Source of the DNA: Amycolatopsis sp. WAC 01376
GTDB lineage: Bacteria; Actinomycetota; Actinomycetes; Mycobacteriales; Pseudonocardiaceae
NCBI RefSeq assembly: GCF_003947415.1
Contig: NZ_QHKL01000003.1
Coordinates: forward strand, 372,001-436,000
DNA length: 64,000 nt
Reading direction: 5' to 3'
Shown here: positions 8,928-17,328 of the stretch, one piece after another
Numbering within the stretch: the stretch's first letter is position 1
How the letters are laid out: the number at the start of each line of letters is the position of its first letter
Translations under genes and position numbers: made by a program
Notes under the pieces: generated by a model
What the model was told of the DNA's origin: nothing
The model's database searches: none
Seen by the model: the letters and a program-made list of their open reading frames with translations, nothing else

Positions 8928-8990
8928 GTGACTGAACGGACGACACGCGTGACTGGACGGACGACACGCGTGACTGGACGGACGACACGA
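8928..8990 (+). repeat. Three 21-bp tandem repeats
   Basis: Units start at 8928, 8949 and 8970 with consensus GTGACTGgACGGACGACACGC minus its last base shown; they differ by one or two bases. Inverted, degenerate relatives follow at 9025-9075, and a similar ACACGCGTGTCGTCC motif recurs at 60427-60477. Confidence 0.7.
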
Positions 8991-9163
8991 CCGCAGCCGG
9001 GGTTCCGCCACGAGTCGTCCGCCGGATCACGTGTGCCGTCCCTTCCAACACGCGTGCCGTCCGTTCAGTCACGCGAAACCGCCACCAGCGCACCGGCAGT
9101 AGGTACTTAAGCCACCCTTCGGGTTCTAACCCGAAGCGCCACTCACGACCGCCTGCCCCGGCG

Positions 9164-10090
9164 TCAGATCGTGCAGTTCCTGGCCGTACCCGTGTTCACC
9201 TTGGCGCCGGTGAACTCCTCGATGATCGCGATGTTCTCCGGGGCGTAGTTCTTGGCGACGATCTTGGCCACGTCCGCACTGCCGAGTTTGGCGGCGTGGG
9301 GCGCGGATTGATCCAGCCAGTAGGCCGTCCGGAGGAATTCGATGAGCACGAATTCACGCAATTCGGGCTGGGCCTTGATCTTGGCCCAGTAAGCGGGATG
9401 GTTCGCCTTGGCGACGCGCAGGTAGAGCTGGAGGTAGCGCATGTTCGTGGCCGCGATGTCCCGCGAATTGCTCGCGCCCACTCCCTGGATGTACTCGGCG
9501 ACGACGGTCGCGGCGGGCAGTCCCATGAGTCCGGCGTTGAGTTCCGCGATGACGCCTTGCATCTTGTACGAGCCCTGCTGCTGGTCCCGCAGGTAGATGT
9601 CGTCCATCGAACGCGTCAGACCGTCCGTGATGAGCGGCAGTATTTCGCGGCGCGGGAAGCCGCCGTGGATCGGCACCTTCATCGCCTTGCGGGAAGCGTC
9701 GATCCACGCGGAGACGTACACGTCCCAGGAGGTTCTCGAAGGATCCAGATCCCACATGTGGGTCTCTTCATGGATCGCCACCATCAGGGATTCGGCGAGG
9801 GCGTTGAAGCTGGTCTTGTTCACGAACTGGCTGAAGTACTTGTCCTTGGCCTGAGCGATCGCGAGACCCTCTCCGCTGGGCCAGCGCCGCTTGTACACGG
9901 CTTGGATCGTCTGAAGCCACTTCGTGGACTGGAAACCGGCCTTTATGTCACTTACATCGGCTTTCGGTTGTACGGGTTCCTCATAACAGAAGGGAGCGCG
10001 GGCGGTCGCCGTCTCCTGGGCGGAGACAGGGAATGGGGTGAGGGACAGGGCGAGGCACGCGGTCAGCACGGTAATGCCATATCGGCGCAT
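9164..10090 (-). CDS. Secreted protein with HExxH zinc-protease-like motif
   Basis: A 308-residue protein with a classical signal peptide (MRRYGITVLTACLALSL..., cleavage near VSA-QE). The mature region contains VAIHEETHMWDL, an HEETH motif of the HExxH type that binds zinc in metallopeptidases. A glutamate in GVIAELNAG about 90 residues later could be a third ligand. Two cysteines, one near the mature N-terminus (FCYEE) and one three residues from the end (NCTI), could form a disulfide joining the termini. I do not recognise the family. It stands alone after the repeat block. Confidence 0.75.
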   Translation of the reverse strand: MRRYGITVLTACLALSLTPFPVSAQETATARAPFCYEEPVQPKADVSDIKAGFQSTKWLQTIQAVYKRRWPSGEGLAIAQAKDKYFSQFVNKTSFNALAESLMVAIHEETHMWDLDPSRTSWDVYVSAWIDASRKAMKVPIHGGFPRREILPLITDGLTRSMDDIYLRDQQQGSYKMQGVIAELNAGLMGLPAATVVAEYIQGVGASNSRDIAATNMRYLQLYLRVAKANHPAYWAKIKAQPELREFVLIEFLRTAYWLDQSAPHAAKLGSADVAKIVAKNYAPENIAIIEEFTGAKVNTGTARNCTI

Positions 10091-10192
10091 AAGGACCTCG
10101 GTTCACGGTAGGGTTTTCCGTGGGGCGGACGGAAGTGTCCCCTACCGATCACCGTTAATTCAATGATCCGGCTCGTACTACGGCTGTACAGG

Positions 10193-11614
10193 CTAGGAAT
10201 TATGGCGGCGAACGGGCGAATCCGCGGCGAGCCGGGATCGGCGCATGCTGTAACCGAAGTAGATCAGCAGGCCGAGCGCCATCCAGCCGGCGAAGACGAT
10301 CCAGGTCGCGCCGTCGAGGCTGAGCATCATGTAACCGCAGCACAGCACGCCGAGGACCGGCGTGACGGGGGAGAACGGCACGCGGAACGAGCGCGGGGCC
10401 TCCGGTTGCCGCTTTCGCAGCAGCAGGACGGCGACGTTCACCAGCCCGAAGGCGAACAGCGTGCCGATGCTGGTGGCGTCGGCCAGCTTCCCGAGCGGGA
10501 TGAACGCGGCCAGCGTCGCGACGAAGCCCGAGACCACCAGGGTGTTGATCCGGGGAGTGCCGGTCTTGGGGTCCACTTTGGACAGCGAGGCGGGGACGAG
10601 GCCGTCGCGGGACATCGAGTACAGGATGCGGGTCTGTCCGTAGAGGACGGTCAGCACGACGCTGGAGATCGCCACGATGGCGCCGACGGCCAGCAGCCCG
10701 GCCCACAGCGGGTTGCTGGAAACGGCGCCGAGCACGTGCGAGAGCGCGGCCTCCTTGCCGTCGAACTCCTGCCACGGCAGCGCGCCCACGGCCGCCACGG
10801 CGACCAGGCAGTACAGCACGGTGACGATCGCGAGCGAGAGCAGGATCGCCCTCGGCAGATCCCGCTGCGGGTTCTTCGCCTCTTCACCCGCCGTGGAGGC
10901 CGCGTCGAAACCGATGTAGGAGAAGAACAGTTTCGCGGCGCCGGCGCTCAGCCCGGCCAGGCCGAGCGGCAGGAACGGGGCGAAGTTCGCCGCCCGGACC
11001 GCGGAGAACGCGATCGCGCAGAACAGCACCAGCGTGCCGACCTTGACCACGACCATGATCGCGTTGGCCCGCGCGCTCTCCTTCGCGCCGGACAGCAACA
11101 GGAACATGGCGAGCAGTACGACGACGATGGCCGGGACGTTGACGATCCCGCCCGAGCCCGGCGGCTGGCTGAACGCGTCGGGGATGGCGAATCCGAACGC
11201 CAGCCGCAGCAGTTCGTTGAGGTACTGCCCCCAGCCGACGGCCACCGACGCCACCGAGACGCCGTATTCGAGCACCAGGCACCAGCCGCAGACCCAGGCG
11301 ACCAGTTCGCCGAGCGTGGCGTAAGCGTAGGAGTAGGACGAACCGGACACCGGGATCATTCCGGCGAGTTCGGCGTAGGAGAGCGCGGAGAACAGCGCGG
11401 TGATCCCGGCGAGCACGAACGACAGCACGACCGCCGGGCCTGCCACGGGCACCGCTTCGCCGAGCACGACGAAGATCCCGCTGCCCAGCGTCGCGCCGAT
11501 GCTGAGCATGGTCAGCTGCCCGAGCCCGAGGGAGCGCTTCAGCGTGCCGTGCTCACTGTCGGCGATCAGATCGGCGACCGGTTTCCGCCGCACCGCCGCG
11601 GCTCGCAAAGTCAT
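10193..11614 (-). CDS. APC-superfamily amino-acid permease
   Basis: A 473-residue integral membrane protein with about 12 segments. The start of TM1 carries the APC signature GATLGSGIFVVLGEA, and TM6 has FFSYIGFDAASTAGEEAKNP, typical of the cationic amino-acid transporter (CAT/YfnA) branch. It should import an amino acid, perhaps basic, by proton symport. It is monocistronic, with an isolated secreted protein downstream and the SARP-FHA regulator upstream. Confidence 0.9.
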   Translation of the reverse strand: MTLRAAAVRRKPVADLIADSEHGTLKRSLGLGQLTMLSIGATLGSGIFVVLGEAVPVAGPAVVLSFVLAGITALFSALSYAELAGMIPVSGSSYSYAYATLGELVAWVCGWCLVLEYGVSVASVAVGWGQYLNELLRLAFGFAIPDAFSQPPGSGGIVNVPAIVVVLLAMFLLLSGAKESARANAIMVVVKVGTLVLFCAIAFSAVRAANFAPFLPLGLAGLSAGAAKLFFSYIGFDAASTAGEEAKNPQRDLPRAILLSLAIVTVLYCLVAVAAVGALPWQEFDGKEAALSHVLGAVSSNPLWAGLLAVGAIVAISSVVLTVLYGQTRILYSMSRDGLVPASLSKVDPKTGTPRINTLVVSGFVATLAAFIPLGKLADATSIGTLFAFGLVNVAVLLLRKRQPEAPRSFRVPFSPVTPVLGVLCCGYMMLSLDGATWIVFAGWMALGLLIYFGYSMRRSRLAADSPVRRHNS

Positions 11615-11724
11615 GCCGAGGACCGTATCCGCCGTGCCGAACCCGCAGAACAGGAGATCGTTGCTTGGTTACCTGGATTACAGGCGATTCGTTGAACGGT
11701 ACCAGTCGATCGTGAAGAATCGTT

Positions 11725-12852
11725 CTACCGGGTGGTTCCGTCCACCGGGCTGACCGCCGCGCCGCCGCTCGTCACCGCCAGTACCGTGTCGCCGCAGCGT
11801 ACGACGTCGCCGGGAGCGAGCGGGACCGGCCCCGCGACGCGTTCGCCGTTATGGAACGTCCCGTTGCGCGAACCGAGATCCACCAGGACCGCGCCACTCT
11901 CACCGACGGTGATCTCGGCGTGGTCGCGGGACACGGCACCGTCATGGCGAAGGGCGACGTCGGCATTCGCGTCGCGGCCGATGGCCAGCCGCCCCAGCAC
12001 GGGCAGTTCCCGCAGGCGGGCCCGCCCCGAACCGTCGACCCAGGTCAGCGCCGGTCGCCCGGCCCCGGCGGCACCGGGGGCGGCCACCCGCAGCAGGGTC
12101 GCCGTCCCGGCGTGGGCGAGCACCGCGCGTTCCAGTTCCCGCAACGCCGGCCCCGGATCGACGCCCGCCTCCTCGGCCAGGATCCGCCGCGCCTGCCGGA
12201 ACCGGTCCAGGGCCTCGGCCTGACGTCCCTCCTGGTAGAGCGCGACCATCAGCTGACCCCAGAACCGTTCCCGCAGTGGATGTCCGGAGACCAGGTCCTC
12301 GAGCTCCCGCACCAGACCGGGGACGTCACCCGCGCGCAGATCCGCGGCGATCCGCGCCTCCAACGCCTCCCAGCGCATCTCCGCGTAGAGGGCGCGGGCG
12401 GGGCCGAAGGCGGTGTGATCCGGCAGGTCGGCGCAGAACGGGCCCCGCCACACTTCGAGTGCCCGCCGGTATCCCGCCGCGGCGCCGCCGGTGTCGCGTG
12501 CCCGTTCGGCGGCCCTCGCCCGGCCGATCGCGTCCTCCGCCTCGCGGATGTCGGCGCGTGCGCCGAGAAGCCGGTAACCCGCCGGTCCGTGGAGCAGGGA
12601 TCCCCCGTGCGCCCCCAGGTTCTGCCGCAGATGGTGCACGTGGACCTGTACGGTGGCGCGGGACGCGGGCTTGCCGGTGTCGGAGTAGATCGCCTCCGCC
12701 AGCCTGTCCGCGTTCACCGGCGCCTCCCCGGAAGCGGCAAGCACGGCGAGCACCGCCCGCGGCCGCAGACCACCAGGTGTGGCGGATACGCCGTCGACGA
12801 CCAGCTCCACCGGCCCCAGCAACCGCACCTCCACCGTCACGGGGCCGATCAT
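11725..12852 (-). CDS. EmbR-like transcription factor (SARP HTH + BTAD + FHA)
   Basis: A 375-residue protein with three domains in order. An OmpR/SARP winged helix comes first (VEVRLLGPVELVVDG, then ADRLAEAIYSDTG). A bacterial transcriptional activation (BTAD) helical domain follows at about residues 95-240. A C-terminal FHA domain (LAIGRDANADVALRHDGAVS, then DLGSRNGTFHNGERV) binds phosphothreonine. This is the EmbR architecture, in which a Ser/Thr kinase such as PknH phosphorylates the activator. A kinase gene lies at 15162. ATG 12852 is chosen with GAGGAACC upstream. Paired 11-bp direct repeats lie just upstream (12871-12891). Confidence 0.9.
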   Translation of the reverse strand: MIGPVTVEVRLLGPVELVVDGVSATPGGLRPRAVLAVLAASGEAPVNADRLAEAIYSDTGKPASRATVQVHVHHLRQNLGAHGGSLLHGPAGYRLLGARADIREAEDAIGRARAAERARDTGGAAAGYRRALEVWRGPFCADLPDHTAFGPARALYAEMRWEALEARIAADLRAGDVPGLVRELEDLVSGHPLRERFWGQLMVALYQEGRQAEALDRFRQARRILAEEAGVDPGPALRELERAVLAHAGTATLLRVAAPGAAGAGRPALTWVDGSGRARLRELPVLGRLAIGRDANADVALRHDGAVSRDHAEITVGESGAVLVDLGSRNGTFHNGERVAGPVPLAPGDVVRCGDTVLAVTSGGAAVSPVDGTTR

Positions 12853-12870
12853 CTCAGGTTCCTCCGGCAG

Positions 12871-12891
12871 CTTGAAGCGACCTTGAAGCGA
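12871..12891. promoter_or_regulatory. 11-bp-spaced direct repeats between SARP-FHA gene and divergent gene
   Basis: CTTGAAGCGA occurs at 12871 and again at 12882, exactly 11 bp apart, within the 59 bp separating the divergent starts. SARP-type activators bind direct repeats with one-helical-turn spacing near the -35 region, so this is a plausible binding site of the EmbR-like protein. Confidence 0.6.
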
Positions 12892-12911
12892 GATGGGCTT
12901 AACTGACCGCC

Positions 12912-13934
12912 ATGACCACATTGACCGCACTCGAAGACGTGGTGGACCGGCACGGACGCGACGCGCTGTCCGACCCGATCGTCCTCACCGGCGCGCTGCG
13001 CAGTCTTCCCGACCCGCCTCCCGACGCCGAGATCACCGTGCTCGCCGCGGCGGCGGGGGCGGGCGCGGCCCAGCGGATGCGCGCCGTACTCGAAGACGGG
13101 GGCACGCCCGCCGAAGCCCATCGGGCGGCGACAGAAGCTTGCGGTGGTGACGCGGGTGCGGAATGGGCGTGCGGGCAACTCGGCGCGGCACTCGGCTTTC
13201 TCCCGAGGGACACCGCGGCCGACGAACCGACCACCGCGTTGACCACGGTGCTGACCGGCGAGGAGCCGAAGCGCGGCAACCGGATCGCCGTGATCGCCGG
13301 GGCGGTGGTCCTGGTGGCGGCCGTCGCCGCGACCGGCGTGGTCCTCGCGCTCGGCCGTGACGACGAGCCGGAGGCCGCGCCACCGGGCGCGCCGTCGTCC
13401 TCCGTGCCCACTTCGGCGCCGTTGGGTTCGGCGCCCCAGGGCGGATCTTCCTCGGCACCGGTTCCCGAGGAAGCGGCCGCGGTCTTCAAGGATCCGGATC
13501 TGCTCGCCGCGGCGAAGCCGTACCTCGATCACCCCGACGTCCGCTGCGAAGCGGCGAAATCCATCGTGAGTGTCCGGGAAACCGTCAACTGCGAGCTGGG
13601 TTCCGGCATCATCGCCAGCTTCCGCGTGCTGTTCTTCCCCAAACAGCTCACCGCGCTGCGCACGGTGCTGCAGACAGACAACGACGGCGCGCGGCCCGGT
13701 TCGATCCGGACGCTGCGCTGGGAATACGTGCCGGGGCGGCCGGGTATCCGCGCGGGCATCCCGGTCGGCACCCCGCGCACTGGCGACGGCACCCGGATCC
13801 GTTTCCTGGAGCCGGAAAACGGCTACGCCCGGCTCTACTTCGACGAGGACTCCACCGGCGTCGCCGTCTACATGCAGGCGGGCACCGACGATCAGCAGGT
13901 GCTCCGCAAGTTCTGGGCGGATCCGGACGCGTGA
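12912..13934 (+). CDS. Single-pass membrane protein of unknown function (paralogue 1)
   Basis: A 340-residue protein with a cytoplasmic N-terminal helical domain (DVVDRHGRDALSDPIVLTGA, residues 8-27). A single membrane span follows at about residues 123-145 (RIAVIAGAVVLVAAVAATGV), then a Pro/Ser-rich linker and an outside domain of about 170 residues. The N-terminal motif is shared with the next gene (RHALTDPVALRSAL), so the two are tandem paralogues. No known domain is recognised. Its divergence from the EmbR-like regulator and nearness to a Ser/Thr kinase suggest membership of the same signalling module; the Thr-rich N-terminal part could be a kinase target. Confidence 0.75.
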   Translation: MTTLTALEDVVDRHGRDALSDPIVLTGALRSLPDPPPDAEITVLAAAAGAGAAQRMRAVLEDGGTPAEAHRAATEACGGDAGAEWACGQLGAALGFLPRDTAADEPTTALTTVLTGEEPKRGNRIAVIAGAVVLVAAVAATGVVLALGRDDEPEAAPPGAPSSSVPTSAPLGSAPQGGSSSAPVPEEAAAVFKDPDLLAAAKPYLDHPDVRCEAAKSIVSVRETVNCELGSGIIASFRVLFFPKQLTALRTVLQTDNDGARPGSIRTLRWEYVPGRPGIRAGIPVGTPRTGDGTRIRFLEPENGYARLYFDEDSTGVAVYMQAGTDDQQVLRKFWADPDA

Positions 13935-15160
13935 TGGACGACCGGGATCCCCGCCTCGCCGAAGTCGTACGCCGCTTCGGCCGCCACGCGCTGACCGATC
14001 CGGTGGCGCTCCGGTCCGCGCTGGAGCAGTCCGGAAACGCGTTCAGCGCGGCCGAAATCGACTCGCTCGTGGCCGCGCTGCGCGATTCGGGAACGCTGGA
14101 AGCGGCCCTTCCACGTGATCCCGAGCCGACCGGGCCCCCGCTGAACCCCACTCGCGTGGAGAACCGGCTCACCTGGGACGGCCGTCCGGGTCGCACGACA
14201 CGGTTGCTTCCTTCTCGCGCACGCAAGAGGTGGCTCCTCGGCGGGGCGGTACTGCTGGTGGCCGCGATCGCGACCGGCGTGGTGGTCTTCGTGCAGGGCA
14301 AGGAAAAGCCCGCCGCGCCACCACCGGACCGCTACGCGCTCGACCAGGTTGCCGGCCGCTACCGCGCGCTCGGCGCCCGGTTGCTCGACGGCGCGGTCCG
14401 ATGCGCTCAGCAGCCCGCGAAGCCCGGCGAGATGGAACGGGTCGGCTGCGACGCCGGGCTGTACGCCCTCACCCTGGTCACCTACGACGTGCCGGGCAGG
14501 CTCACCGAGTCCAGGGCGCTCGCGAGCGCCGCCGGAGCGGTGCGTTCGGCGGGCAACCTCGGTCAGGGCGCGGCGTTCGCGATGCGGGAACTCCCGTCCG
14601 GGGAATCGACGGTCTACTGGGACGTCGACAGTCCCCGTCCGGTCAGCGCGACGCTGACGGCACGGAAGACCGGGCTCCCCGCACTGGTGGAGTTCTACGA
14701 CGCGCGTCAATTCGGGGTGCTCAAACGCCCCGAGGTACCGGGGGCCGCGTTCTCCTCCGGCGCGCTGTGGGATTTCGCGCAGGCACACGTGCTCAACGAG
14801 CAGTCCGCGAAGTGCCAAGCGGTCCCCGCCACGACCGGCACGGCCGAGACGGTCAAATGCCCGCTGGCCGACGGCGCGATGCTGGTGTTCAGTTCGGCGT
14901 CCGACCACGACGCGCTGATCAAGTTGCGCTCGGAGAACTCGGCGAACGGCGGTGTGGTGCCGGGAAGTGTCGAGGTGCGGACCTGGAACCGGCTCGGCGG
15001 CCCGGTCGTCGGCCAGTTCATCCGGTTCGTCACCGCCGACGACCGCAGCCCGGCCATCTATTTCGACGACGACGCGAAACTGATCTACGGCTGGTTCTTC
15101 GGCGCACCGGGTTCGTCGCCGGAGGCGCTGATGGAACGCTGGCAGCGCGGCTCGCGGTGA
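13934..15160 (+). CDS. Single-pass membrane protein of unknown function (paralogue 2)
   Basis: A 408-residue protein whose ATG overlaps the TGA of the previous gene, so translation is probably coupled (GTG 13931 is an alternative). The N-terminus (VVRRFGRHALTDPVALRSA) mirrors paralogue 1. A basic stretch, SRARKRW, precedes one membrane span (LLGGAVLLVAAIATGVVVFV), and the remaining 290 residues would lie outside. The outer part appears to contain two similar halves, each with a YALDQV/FAQAHVL-like start and paired cysteines. It ends 1 bp before the convergent kinase gene. No enzymatic motif is seen. Confidence 0.75.
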   Translation: MDDRDPRLAEVVRRFGRHALTDPVALRSALEQSGNAFSAAEIDSLVAALRDSGTLEAALPRDPEPTGPPLNPTRVENRLTWDGRPGRTTRLLPSRARKRWLLGGAVLLVAAIATGVVVFVQGKEKPAAPPPDRYALDQVAGRYRALGARLLDGAVRCAQQPAKPGEMERVGCDAGLYALTLVTYDVPGRLTESRALASAAGAVRSAGNLGQGAAFAMRELPSGESTVYWDVDSPRPVSATLTARKTGLPALVEFYDARQFGVLKRPEVPGAAFSSGALWDFAQAHVLNEQSAKCQAVPATTGTAETVKCPLADGAMLVFSSASDHDALIKLRSENSANGGVVPGSVEVRTWNRLGGPVVGQFIRFVTADDRSPAIYFDDDAKLIYGWFFGAPGSSPEALMERWQRGSR

Positions 15161-15161
15161 T

Positions 15162-16544
15162 TCAGCCGAACCGGATCGCCGCGAAGAAGTCTTCGACGGC
15201 GCGCAGGTCGGCGGGATAGGGCGTGCCGACCCGGCCGTCGAGCACCGACACGGTCGCGTGCTCGTCGTCGGTCCAGGCGTAGCGCGTGGTCGTGCCGAGC
15301 ACCGTGCACACCAGCGTCCCCTTGTGCCCGTCGCGCGACCAGGACTGCTTGGCGGGCAGGTCAGCGGGGCATTTACCGGCGGTGAGACCGGCGGGGTCCG
15401 TTCCGGCGCCGGTGCGCAGGTAGGCGGTGGCCGCGTCGGCGTCGTCGAGGGCGGCGATCCGGAGCTCGCCGGTCTCCCCGCCGGTCTGGCAGACGACCTG
15501 CGCGCGGACGCCCTCGTCGGCCGCCGTCACCGGCGAGCAGGTGAGCCCGGCCGGGGTGCTGCGGCCGATCCGGTCGGCGGCGGGCACGCCCGGCGACACC
15601 AGGAAGACCGCCGCGAGCACGATCGCGATCACGAGTGCGGCACCGGCCACCAGGCCTGCCACCAAACCGGTCCGGCGGCGGCGAGGCTGCTCGACGACGA
15701 CACCGGCGGGTGGCGCGTCGGCACGGATGGCCCGGATGCGGTCACGTACTTCACGCACCGTGGGACGGTCACGGGAATCCTTGGCCAGCAAGGACTTCAG
15801 CAGACCGTTGACCGCCGCGGTGCGCGGATCGCCGACCACGAGCTGGGGGATCGGGGCCCTGTCGTGCGCCACGATCACCTCGGGCTGGCTGCCGTTGTAA
15901 GGCAGCTCGCCGGTCAGGGTCACCCACAGCAGACAGCCCACCGCGTAGACGTCCGAAGCGGCGGTGGCGGGTTCGCCGCGAAGACGTTCGGGCGCCATGT
16001 AGCCGACGGTGCCGATCACGCCGCTGGTCTCCGCGCCGCGGTCGATCTCCGCCGACCGCGCGATGCCGAAGTCGCACAGGTAGGCGAAATCCTCGTCGTG
16101 ATGCGCGGCACGCGGCCGCAGCAGGACGTTGGCGGCCTTGACGTCCCGGTGCACGACGCCGATGGCGTGCGCGTCGCCGAGCGCGGAGACCACCTGGTCC
16201 ACCACCGCCAGCGCCCGGTCCGGGTCCATCGGCCCGGCTTCGAGCACCTTGGCCAGATCGGGCCCGTCGACCAGCTGCATCGCCAGGTACAGACAGCCGT
16301 CCACCTCGCCGTGGTCGTGAACCGCGACGACATGCGGTGAATCGAGCCTGGCCAGCGCCGCCGCCTCACGGCCGAAACGCTCGCGGTACACCGGGTCTTC
16401 GGCGTAGTGGGGCGGCAGGACCTTCAGCGCCACCGGCCGCCGCATGCGGTGCTGCCACGCGCGATAGACCACGCCCATCCCGCCGCGGCCGAGGATGCCG
16501 TCGATCCGGAATCCCCCGAAGTCTTCACCGACGCGCGGCGTCAT
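15162..16544 (-). CDS. Membrane Ser/Thr protein kinase (PknB/PknH-like)
   Basis: A 460-residue receptor-like Hanks kinase. The catalytic domain has all key motifs: glycine loop GRGGMGVVY (19-27), VALK with Lys41, HRDVKAANVLL with Asp134, DFG at 158-160, and GTVGYMAPE in the activation segment. A basic juxtamembrane stretch (PRRRRTG) leads to one membrane span and an extracellular domain of about 140 residues with four cysteines. It would phosphorylate cytoplasmic targets in response to an outside signal. The FHA-containing EmbR-like regulator nearby is the obvious candidate partner. Confidence 0.92.
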   Translation of the reverse strand: MTPRVGEDFGGFRIDGILGRGGMGVVYRAWQHRMRRPVALKVLPPHYAEDPVYRERFGREAAALARLDSPHVVAVHDHGEVDGCLYLAMQLVDGPDLAKVLEAGPMDPDRALAVVDQVVSALGDAHAIGVVHRDVKAANVLLRPRAAHHDEDFAYLCDFGIARSAEIDRGAETSGVIGTVGYMAPERLRGEPATAASDVYAVGCLLWVTLTGELPYNGSQPEVIVAHDRAPIPQLVVGDPRTAAVNGLLKSLLAKDSRDRPTVREVRDRIRAIRADAPPAGVVVEQPRRRRTGLVAGLVAGAALVIAIVLAAVFLVSPGVPAADRIGRSTPAGLTCSPVTAADEGVRAQVVCQTGGETGELRIAALDDADAATAYLRTGAGTDPAGLTAGKCPADLPAKQSWSRDGHKGTLVCTVLGTTTRYAWTDDEHATVSVLDGRVGTPYPADLRAVEDFFAAIRFG

Positions 16545-16571
16545 GCCGTTCCCCCTGTCACGCGAGCCACT

Positions 16572-17195
16572 CTAACCCGGCCGATCACCCGCGAGTTGCC
16601 GATCGTGCACCCGGCGCCAGATCAGCAGGGAGAGCACCGCGCCGCACAGGCAGAGGAACATGTCCCACTGCGTGTCCCAGACGTCTCCCTGGGTGCCGAG
16701 GAAATCGTCCGCACCCGAACCGGCGACGAGCGCGCTGAACCACTCCACGAACTCGAAACCGGCGGCGATCGTCACGCAGACGCAGACGGTCAGGAACGCG
16801 ACCCAGGCACCGGGCCGCAGCGGGGTCCGGCGCAGCAGCACTTCGCGGACGGCGATCGCCGGGACGAAACCCTGGACGACGTGGGCGAACCGGTCGTAGT
16901 TGTTCCGCTGGGTGCCCATCAGCCCCTGCACCCATTCCCCGGCGGGGGTTTCCGCGTAGGTGTACTGGCCGCCGTAACACAGCACGATCGCGTGCAGCGC
17001 CAACAGCCAGACCAGCAAGCGGGTCAAGGGAAAGCGTTTGCGCAGCGCCACCACCAGCGGCAGCCCGATCAGCACCCAGACGACTTCCATCAGCCAGGTG
17101 CCGAGGGACCTGGCCTGGATCCCGGTCACCACGAGCACCGCGAGGACCACGCCGGCCAGCAGGAATCCTTCGGCCCGGCCGACTCCGCGCACCAT
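16572..17195 (-). CDS. YjdF-like (DUF2238) membrane protein
   Basis: A 207-residue protein with about six membrane segments. It contains family-typical motifs: NNYDRFAHVVQGFVPA after TM3, EFVEWFSAL, and GTQGDVWDTQWDMFLCL. The role of the family is unknown. It is transcribed in the same direction as the kinase, 27 bp upstream of that gene's start, so the two may share a transcript, although no functional link is known. Confidence 0.85.
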   Translation of the reverse strand: MVRGVGRAEGFLLAGVVLAVLVVTGIQARSLGTWLMEVVWVLIGLPLVVALRKRFPLTRLLVWLLALHAIVLCYGGQYTYAETPAGEWVQGLMGTQRNNYDRFAHVVQGFVPAIAVREVLLRRTPLRPGAWVAFLTVCVCVTIAAGFEFVEWFSALVAGSGADDFLGTQGDVWDTQWDMFLCLCGAVLSLLIWRRVHDRQLAGDRPG

Positions 17196-17262
17196 GCGGA
17201 AAACCCTACAGCGGCGTGCGGATCACCGCCGGTTCGTGAGTGACGGGACGGCACGTGTAGCG

Positions 17263-17303
17263 AAGGGGACTTTCACCGCATGAGATGCGGTGAAAGTCCC
17301 CTT
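17263..17303. terminator. Perfect 19-bp stem hairpin after PEP-mutase-like gene
   Basis: AAGGGGACTTTCACCGCAT and its exact complement flank a 3-base loop (GAG). It lies between the stop of the PEP-mutase-like gene (17329) and the YjdF-like gene, both read leftwards, so it probably terminates the former. Confidence 0.7.
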
Positions 17304-17328
17304 GACCCCGCTACGGGGAGCGCCGAGT

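Larger units (their letters stand above)
7931..9163. repeat. Gene-free block of nested intergenic repeats
   Basis: About 1.2 kb without a convincing gene, packed with repeats. A long inverted repeat pairs 8047-8106 with 8846-8903; both arms carry the TCGTGAGTGGCGATT core and a GCTTAAGTTGATCTTGG box. Inside lie two strong hairpins (8484-8532, 8544-8600). Three 21-bp tandem units follow at 8928-8990, with degenerate inverted copies at 9025-9075. A hairpin at 9117-9136 closes the block. Short open frames here are repeat-encoded and lack ribosome sites, so I do not call genes. Confidence 0.75.

Noticed and set aside
8928-9075. CRISPR-like repeats
   Set aside because: The units are directly abutting 21-bp tandem repeats without variable spacers, and no cas genes are present.
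10163-11695. 510-codon rightward frame opposite the amino-acid permease
   Set aside because: Low-complexity Asp/Arg/Gln/His-rich translation antisense to a transporter with strong TM pattern; a shadow frame.
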